Shown here: positions 58,498 to 64,000 of the stretch, one piece after another
How the letters are laid out: each line of letters starts with the position of its first letter
How positions within the stretch are numbered: the stretch's first letter is position 1
From: Spirochaetaceae bacterium
GTDB taxonomy: Bacteria > Spirochaetota > Spirochaetia > DSM-27196 > PWMO01
Direction: 5' to 3'
Length of the DNA: 64,000 bases
Assembly: GCA_007693945.1 (NCBI GenBank)
Contig: RECP01000091.1
Coordinates: 62,001-126,000 of the forward strand
The notes under the pieces: generated by a model
What the model was told of the DNA's origin: nothing
What the model saw: only the letters and a program-made list of their open reading frames with translations
Database searches by the model: none
Made by a program: the position numbers and the translations under genes

Positions 58498-59938
58498 CTA
58501 CCGCGGGCAACGCGTCACCGTGATGGGTCTCGGTCTGCACGGCGGTGGTCTGGCAACCGTGCGTTATCTGTGCGCACGCGGCGCCGAGGTGACGGTCACC
58601 GATCTGCGCAGCCAACGCGAGCTGGACAACAGCCTGCAGAGGCTCGCCGGCCTCCCGCTGCGACTGGTTCTCGGCGGACACAACGAGAGCGATTTCCGCA
58701 GCGCCGATTTCGTGGTAAAGAACCCGGCGGTGCCGCGCAGCTCCGGCTTTCTGGCAATGGCGCGACGCATAGAAACCGATATCTCGCTCTTCCTGCGCCG
58801 TTGCCCGGCGCAGGTGATCGCCGTTACCGGTACCAAGGGTAAGTCAACCACTGCGGCCTGCATACACCACATATTGACCCGGCTCGGGCGCAGCAGCTAC
58901 CTCGGCGGCAATATCACCGTCAGCCCGCTCGAATTCGCGGATGATCCGTCGGACGGCCAGTTTGTGGTACTCGAACTGTCGTCCTTCCAGCTCGGAGATC
59001 TGGCGCTGGTGAGCGATGGCCTGCAGATCCTGCGGCCGAAGGTCGCTCTGATCACCAACCTGATGGCGGACCACATGGACTACTACGCCTCGTTCGAGGA
59101 CTACTTTGACGACAAGAGCGTGGTGTTCCGCGGACAGACGGACGACGACTTCACGCTCTACAATCACGACGACGCCAACGGCCGGCGCTACGCGGCGCTG
59201 ACGCCGGCGCGGCCGATCCCGCTAGCGCGCACCGCGGCGGCATTTGCCTCCGACGATACGGCGGCCTGGCTCGACCGCGGCTGCGGGTGGTTCCGTCCGC
59301 CTGATCGGAGCACCGCGCAGCCGGAGCTGCTGGTCCCGCACGCGGTCAGGCTGATCGGGGCCCACAACCGTACCAACCTGCTGTTTGCGGCCTCCGCCGT
59401 ACGCTGCCTGGGACTGCACGCCGACCGCATCGCGGCAGCCGTCGCAGATTTCGGCGGCGTGCCGCACCGGATGGAGCGCGTGGCAACACTCGACGGAGTC
59501 GACTATTACAATGACTCGGCCGCCACGATTGCCGAGGCCGCCCTGGCGGCGGTGCAGAGCTTTGCCTGCCCGGTGCATCTGATTGCCGGCGGCAGCGACA
59601 AAGGCCTCGATGTATCGCTGTTCGGCACCATCGCGGCACGCGTGGCCTCGCTCTATCTGCTATCCGGCACTGCCACCGAGCGGATTACGGCGCACCTGCA
59701 TCGCAGCGGGGCCGCGTGGTACGGTCCGTTCGATACCGTTGATACAGCGGTGGCGGCGGCACGCGGCAACGCCCGCCCGGGCGACGCCGTGGTACTGTCA
59801 CCGGGCTGCGCGTCGTTCGGGATGTTCCGCAACGAGTTTCACCGCGGCGACGTGTTTCGCAGTGCCGTCCGGCAGCTGGCACACCGTGCGCCCCGCGGCG
59901 CACACATCGGAGGACATACAGATGCAGCAGATCACTGA
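58481..59938 (+). CDS. murD: UDP-N-acetylmuramoylalanine--D-glutamate ligase
   Basis: VTGTKGKSTTAACIHHIL, LELSSFQL, NLMADHMDYYAS, HRMERVATLDGVDYYNDSAATIAEA, GGSDKGLD. Confidence 0.92.
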   Translation: MLSGNDYRGQRVTVMGLGLHGGGLATVRYLCARGAEVTVTDLRSQRELDNSLQRLAGLPLRLVLGGHNESDFRSADFVVKNPAVPRSSGFLAMARRIETDISLFLRRCPAQVIAVTGTKGKSTTAACIHHILTRLGRSSYLGGNITVSPLEFADDPSDGQFVVLELSSFQLGDLALVSDGLQILRPKVALITNLMADHMDYYASFEDYFDDKSVVFRGQTDDDFTLYNHDDANGRRYAALTPARPIPLARTAAAFASDDTAAWLDRGCGWFRPPDRSTAQPELLVPHAVRLIGAHNRTNLLFAASAVRCLGLHADRIAAAVADFGGVPHRMERVATLDGVDYYNDSAATIAEAALAAVQSFACPVHLIAGGSDKGLDVSLFGTIAARVASLYLLSGTATERITAHLHRSGAAWYGPFDTVDTAVAAARGNARPGDAVVLSPGCASFGMFRNEFHRGDVFRSAVRQLAHRAPRGAHIGGHTDAADH

Positions 59939-61136
59939 AGAGTTCATTCGCAGGATCCCGAAGACCGACCTGCACGTTCATCTGGACGGCAGTCTGCGGC
60001 TGTCGACGTTGATAGAGCTGGCCCGCGAGCGCAACGTCAACCTGCCGTCGTTCACCGAAGAAGGCCTGAACGATCTGGTGTTCAAGTCGCATTACGGTGA
60101 CCTGACCGAATACCTTTCCGGTTTCCAGTGGACCGTGGCGGTGCTCCAGGATCCCGAGAGCCTCGAACGGGTAGCCTACGAACTGGCAATCGACAACGCC
60201 GAAGAAGGCGTTCGCTATCTCGAGGTGCGTTTCGCGCCGCAGCTCAACATGCACGAGAAACTCGGATTCGAAGACGTGATGAACGCCGTCGACCGCGGGC
60301 TGCGCCGAGCGCGCGATTCCATTAACCGCGATCTTGCCGACGGCGTGCCGGCCTTCGAGTACGGAATCATCGTCTGCGCCATGCGCTTCTTCACCCCCTC
60401 CTTCTCGCGCTACTATCGGGAGCTGTTCAACGTGCACCGCTACTCGGATTCCATTGAAGTGACGCAGTACGCCTCAATGGAGGCCGCCAAGGCGGCGGTC
60501 CGGCTGCGTCAGGAGAGCGACGTGCAGGTGGTAGGCTTTGACCTGGCCGGCGCCGAACACGGGCATCCGGCGGCAGTTCACGAGGCGGCGTTTGGATACG
60601 TGCATCGCGGGTTTCTCAAGAAGACCGTGCACGCCGGCGAGGCCTACGGCCCGGAATCGATCTTCCAGGCCATCACGCGGCTGCACGCGGACCGCATCGG
60701 TCATGGGCTGCACCTGTTCAACGAAAACCTGCTGAGCATCGAGGATCCCGAAGCGCGTCACCGCTACGCGCAGAACCTGGCCAATTTCATCGCCGACAAC
60801 CGTACAACAATCGAGGTCTGCCTGACCAGCAATCTGCAGACCTCGCCGGACATCAAGACGCCTCAGCAGCACTCCCTGGGGCGCATGCTGGCGCAGAACC
60901 TGTCGCTGACATTCTGCACGGACAACCGGCTGGTATCGCACACCACCGTGAGCGAGGAAATCCGCCTGGCACTGCAGCATTTCGAGATTTCGGCCAGGCA
61001 GTTGAAGAACATCATCATTTACGGTTTCAAACGCTCATTCTTCTACCGCCCCTATCCGGAGAAGCGGCGCTACGTCAGAAGCGTGATCGATTACTACGAG
61101 TCGCTGGAGAGAGAGTACGGCGTCAAAAACGGTTAG
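59922..61136 (+). CDS. add: Adenosine deaminase family protein
   Basis: IPKTDLHVHLDGSLRLSTLIELA, VHAGEAYGPESI, DRIGHGLHL, LTSNLQTS, LTFCTDNRLVS. Confidence 0.9.
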   Translation: MQQITEEFIRRIPKTDLHVHLDGSLRLSTLIELARERNVNLPSFTEEGLNDLVFKSHYGDLTEYLSGFQWTVAVLQDPESLERVAYELAIDNAEEGVRYLEVRFAPQLNMHEKLGFEDVMNAVDRGLRRARDSINRDLADGVPAFEYGIIVCAMRFFTPSFSRYYRELFNVHRYSDSIEVTQYASMEAAKAAVRLRQESDVQVVGFDLAGAEHGHPAAVHEAAFGYVHRGFLKKTVHAGEAYGPESIFQAITRLHADRIGHGLHLFNENLLSIEDPEARHRYAQNLANFIADNRTTIEVCLTSNLQTSPDIKTPQQHSLGRMLAQNLSLTFCTDNRLVSHTTVSEEIRLALQHFEISARQLKNIIIYGFKRSFFYRPYPEKRRYVRSVIDYYESLEREYGVKNG

Positions 61137-62173
61137 CGCCACGGCCGATAACGGCGCAGGCGCTTGTAGTAGACAAAGCGTAACCGCTCAGCAGCTGTTA
61201 GCAACCGGTAACGCACCGGTTGCAGCGGCAGGTCATGGCATCCCGGTCGATGGACGATGCGTCCGCCGAAACCGGTCTTGAAGCGGTAGAGACCGGCCAT
61301 CGGATGACCGGGGTCATCGTTGGGAGGGATGCCGAACAGGTCGTAGCTGCGGCAGCCGCTGTCGCGCGCCAGCTGCATAGCGCGCCACTGGATGGCGTGA
61401 CCGGCCATCAGATTGCGCGCCCGGCCGGATGAGGCCCCGTAGAGATAGGTGGCGCGATCGCCGACCATTGACACCACGATACCCGCCAGCAGGCTGCCTC
61501 CGTGTTCGGCAAACAGTAATCGCAGATCGGCATCGTCATCCCGCGCGGCTATCTCGAACAGTCTTCGATAGTAATCAAACGAGTGCAGTACGATGCGGTC
61601 ACGGCGGGCAGTCTCGCGGTAGAGGGCATACCACTCGGCCAGCCGCTGCAGGCCGACTTCGCGTATCGCGACGCCTTTACGCAGGCTCAGCCGGATATTA
61701 TAGCGCGTCTTGGGCTTCATGGCGCCGAGCAGTGCGTCGTCATCACCGTCCAGAGCAACGATCACCGTAGAAGCCGGCTGTACGTCAACCGGGGCCTTGA
61801 CCAGTCCGGCATCGCGCAGCAATTCGCCGGTCATCCGTCGGCGGTCCTGCACCAGGTCGGCGCGCAGCACGGCCGGCGTCGTCTGGAGTTCCTCGCGCAG
61901 CGCGGCAAGCAGCCCGGCCATCAGTGGCGCATCGACGCCGTCACACGCGGCCAGCGCATGGGGAAGATAGCCTATCGTCATCAGGCCGCGCAGCGAGCGC
62001 GTCAGCAACAGCAGCGGCTGCTCCGTCTGCTCCGTACCGCCGCCCAACGAGACGCGGAAGCAGTGCGCACGCCAGCCGAACTCCGCCTTCAGCTGTGCCC
62101 ACAGCGCACTCTGGAGCAGGTTGCTTGACCGCGGCAGCTGCCGCGGTTCAACCGGCTGCAGTTCAATCGACAT
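61133..62173 (-). CDS. FemAB/GNAT-like peptidoglycan bridge (lipid II aminoacyltransferase-like) protein
   Basis: MKPKTRYNIRLSLRKGVAIREV, LLAGIVVSMVGDRATYLYGASSGRARNLMAGHAIQWRAMQLARDSGCRSYDLFGIPP, LYRFKTGFGG. Confidence 0.85.
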   Translation of the reverse strand: MSIELQPVEPRQLPRSSNLLQSALWAQLKAEFGWRAHCFRVSLGGGTEQTEQPLLLLTRSLRGLMTIGYLPHALAACDGVDAPLMAGLLAALREELQTTPAVLRADLVQDRRRMTGELLRDAGLVKAPVDVQPASTVIVALDGDDDALLGAMKPKTRYNIRLSLRKGVAIREVGLQRLAEWYALYRETARRDRIVLHSFDYYRRLFEIAARDDDADLRLLFAEHGGSLLAGIVVSMVGDRATYLYGASSGRARNLMAGHAIQWRAMQLARDSGCRSYDLFGIPPNDDPGHPMAGLYRFKTGFGGRIVHRPGCHDLPLQPVRYRLLTAAERLRFVYYKRLRRYRPWR

Positions 62174-62182
62174 TTCGCACGA

Positions 62183-64000
62183 TCAGCCCACCGGGCCGTC
62201 GCTGACCAGTGGTGCGCGCACCGCCTTGCCGGCACACTCGATTGTCGTCGAGCCGACCTTGAGCACGCGCCTGGAAACCGACAACGGTATCGAGAAGAAG
62301 GTCTCGATGTCGATCTGCGACGGCCGCTCGGGGTAGCCGGTCAGGTCGTCACCGTGCAGGTAGAGTCGGTCACCCGGTTTGGCGTGATCGACGAAGATCA
62401 CGTCGACCTGTTCGCTGCCGTCTTCGCGTTCTGCAGAGGCCGCAAGCAGCATTCCGTTACTCTCGACACCGCGCAGCCTGGCGGGCTTGAGGTTGGAAAC
62501 CAGCACCACGGTTCTTCCGGTAAGCTCCTGCGCGGTGTAATGGCCAACCAGTCCCGACACGATGGTGCGAGGCTCGCCGCTGCCGTCGTCGACCTGTTCC
62601 ACAAACAGCTTGTCCGCCTTGGGGTGTTGCTCAACCGCGGTGATACGCGCCGCGCGCAGCTCGACTGCGGACCGGAAGCGGTCTTCCATGCTCTGCGGCT
62701 CCCCGGCCGCGGCGCTCTTCTTCTTGGCGGCGCGCTCGGCCTGGGTGCCCGAAAAACGCAGGCGCAGCTCCGCGATGGTCTCTTTCTCCAGCGTAGCAAA
62801 CAGGATGCTGGGCCTGGATATTCTGGAAATTCCCGACAGATTGCCGAGATCGTCCCACTTCAGCCCGGGTTTGCCGAGCAGAGCCGCCACGCGTTCGGCA
62901 GTCTGCGGCAGATAAGGCGAAATCAGAATTGCCAGGTCGCGCACCAGATAGACGAGGTTCTTCAACAGGTAGCGCGTGGCCTGCGGGTCACTCTTGCGCA
63001 TCTTCCACGGTTCGGCCTCCTGGAACACCTTGTTTCCGTACGAGGAGAGGGCAAACGTGGCACGGAACGCCTCGCGCAGATGCGCGCTCTCGAGGTGATC
63101 GGTTATTTCGCTCTGGAGCCGGCGCGCGTGGGCCCAGAACTCCTTCCACTGCGGCGAGCTGACCGTACCCGCCGTGTCCTCCTCGGGGAGTGTTGCGCCG
63201 AAGTACTTGGTCTGAAAGGTGAGCGTGCGGTTGACGAGGTTGCCCAGGTTACCGATCAGCTCACCGTTGACTTTCTCGCGGAAGTCGTCCCAGCTGAAGG
63301 TGAAGTCCGAGGTCTCCGGCCGATTGTAGAACATGTAGAAACGCCACACGTCGGCGGGGATGCCGGTGTCCCGCGCATCGTTACCGAACACGCCGACTCC
63401 ACGGCTCTTGGAGAACTGTCCGCCCTCGTAGTTGAGATACTCGGAAGAGGACATGTGGTGCAGCAGCGTCCACCGCTCTCCGGTACCAATCAGCGAGCTG
63501 GGAAAGATCACCGTGTGAAACGGGATGTTGTCCTTGCCGATGAACTGAAACAGCTCGACCTCCGCGGGCCTGTGCCACCATTGCTGCCACTGCTCGGTAT
63601 GGTTGGCGGTAATCGAGATGTAGCCGATCGGCGCGTCAAACCAGACGTAGAAGACCTTGTCACGGTAGCCATCCAGCGGAACCGGGATACCCCACTTGAG
63701 GTCACGCGTAATCGCGCGTTCCTTGAGACCGTCACGGATCCATGCCTGCGTCATCTGCACCGCGTTGCGAGCCCACTTGCCGCTCCGAGAGGCTTCACTC
63801 AACCATGCTTCGAGCCTGGGCAGAATGGCCGGCAGGTTGATGTAGAGATGCCTGGTCTTCCTGACAACCGGTGTGCTATTGTCGAGCACGCTGCGCGGAT
63901 CCAGCAGATCCGACGGATCGAGCAGCTTACCGCAGTTCTCGCATTGATCACCGCGGGCATCCTGGTAACCGCAATGCGGGCAGGTCCCGCGCACGTAGCG
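62183..64000 (-). CDS. metG: Methionyl-tRNA synthetase with C-terminal tRNA-binding (OB) domain; 5' end beyond window
   Basis: CPHCGYQDARGDQCENCGKLLDP zinc knuckle, KVFYVWFDAPIGYISIT, KSRGVGVF (KMSKS region), C-terminal AARITAVEQHPKADKLFVEQVDDG. Frame open to the window end. Confidence 0.94.
   Translation of the reverse strand, partial: RYVRGTCPHCGYQDARGDQCENCGKLLDPSDLLDPRSVLDNSTPVVRKTRHLYINLPAILPRLEAWLSEASRSGKWARNAVQMTQAWIRDGLKERAITRDLKWGIPVPLDGYRDKVFYVWFDAPIGYISITANHTEQWQQWWHRPAEVELFQFIGKDNIPFHTVIFPSSLIGTGERWTLLHHMSSSEYLNYEGGQFSKSRGVGVFGNDARDTGIPADVWRFYMFYNRPETSDFTFSWDDFREKVNGELIGNLGNLVNRTLTFQTKYFGATLPEEDTAGTVSSPQWKEFWAHARRLQSEITDHLESAHLREAFRATFALSSYGNKVFQEAEPWKMRKSDPQATRYLLKNLVYLVRDLAILISPYLPQTAERVAALLGKPGLKWDDLGNLSGISRISRPSILFATLEKETIAELRLRFSGTQAERAAKKKSAAAGEPQSMEDRFRSAVELRAARITAVEQHPKADKLFVEQVDDGSGEPRTIVSGLVGHYTAQELTGRTVVLVSNLKPARLRGVESNGMLLAASAEREDGSEQVDVIFVDHAKPGDRLYLHGDDLTGYPERPSQIDIETFFSIPLSVSRRVLKVGSTTIECAGKAVRAPLVSDGPVG

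Noticed and set aside
1-64000. CRISPR arrays, tRNA/rRNA genes, transposons, prophage
   Set aside because: No regularly spaced repeats, tRNA-like cloverleaf/CCA regions, rRNA segments, transposase or integrase motifs noticed; intergenic space is small.

Overview
High-GC, gene-dense bacterial chromosome segment. It is probably from a spirochaete: TdTer-type FabV, a tandem pair of Maf/DUF115 (MptE-like) motility accessory proteins and spirochaete-like conserved hypotheticals all point that way. This is inferred from sequence recognition only. The window is mostly core/housekeeping: cstA, mutL, trxB, recJ, deoA-type phosphorylase, rpsU, recO, lon, DD-carboxypeptidase, U32 peptidase, Gld-type ABC operon, RNase Z, xylR/xylA, fabV, hisD, folC, macro domain, NFACT/RqcH, AMMECR1, murD, adenosine deaminase, FemAB-like, metG (5' end off the window). 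I saw no tRNA/rRNA, CRISPR array, transposase, integrase or prophage. The observations most worth following up are: (1) a ~160-nt almost fully self-complementary, rod-like element at 50541-50700, lying between two divergent genes that each have their own predicted sigma70-like promoter (candidate unassigned ncRNA); (2) a SelB-like protein (18021-19406) that appears to retain elongation-factor domains II/III and the C-terminal winged helices but lacks the GTPase domain, in an overlapping gene string with rpsU; (3) an A10 homopolymer at 35161-35170, where an ATG-started frame and the main frame of a Maf-linked gene would join only if one A were added; (4) two paralogous, unnamed membrane-anchored proteins flanking a cstA / small protein / Get3-ArsA-like ATPase cassette beside a DUF59/MIP18 protein; (5) a transmembrane pseudokinase-like protein. 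All assignments are by eye; no database search was run.
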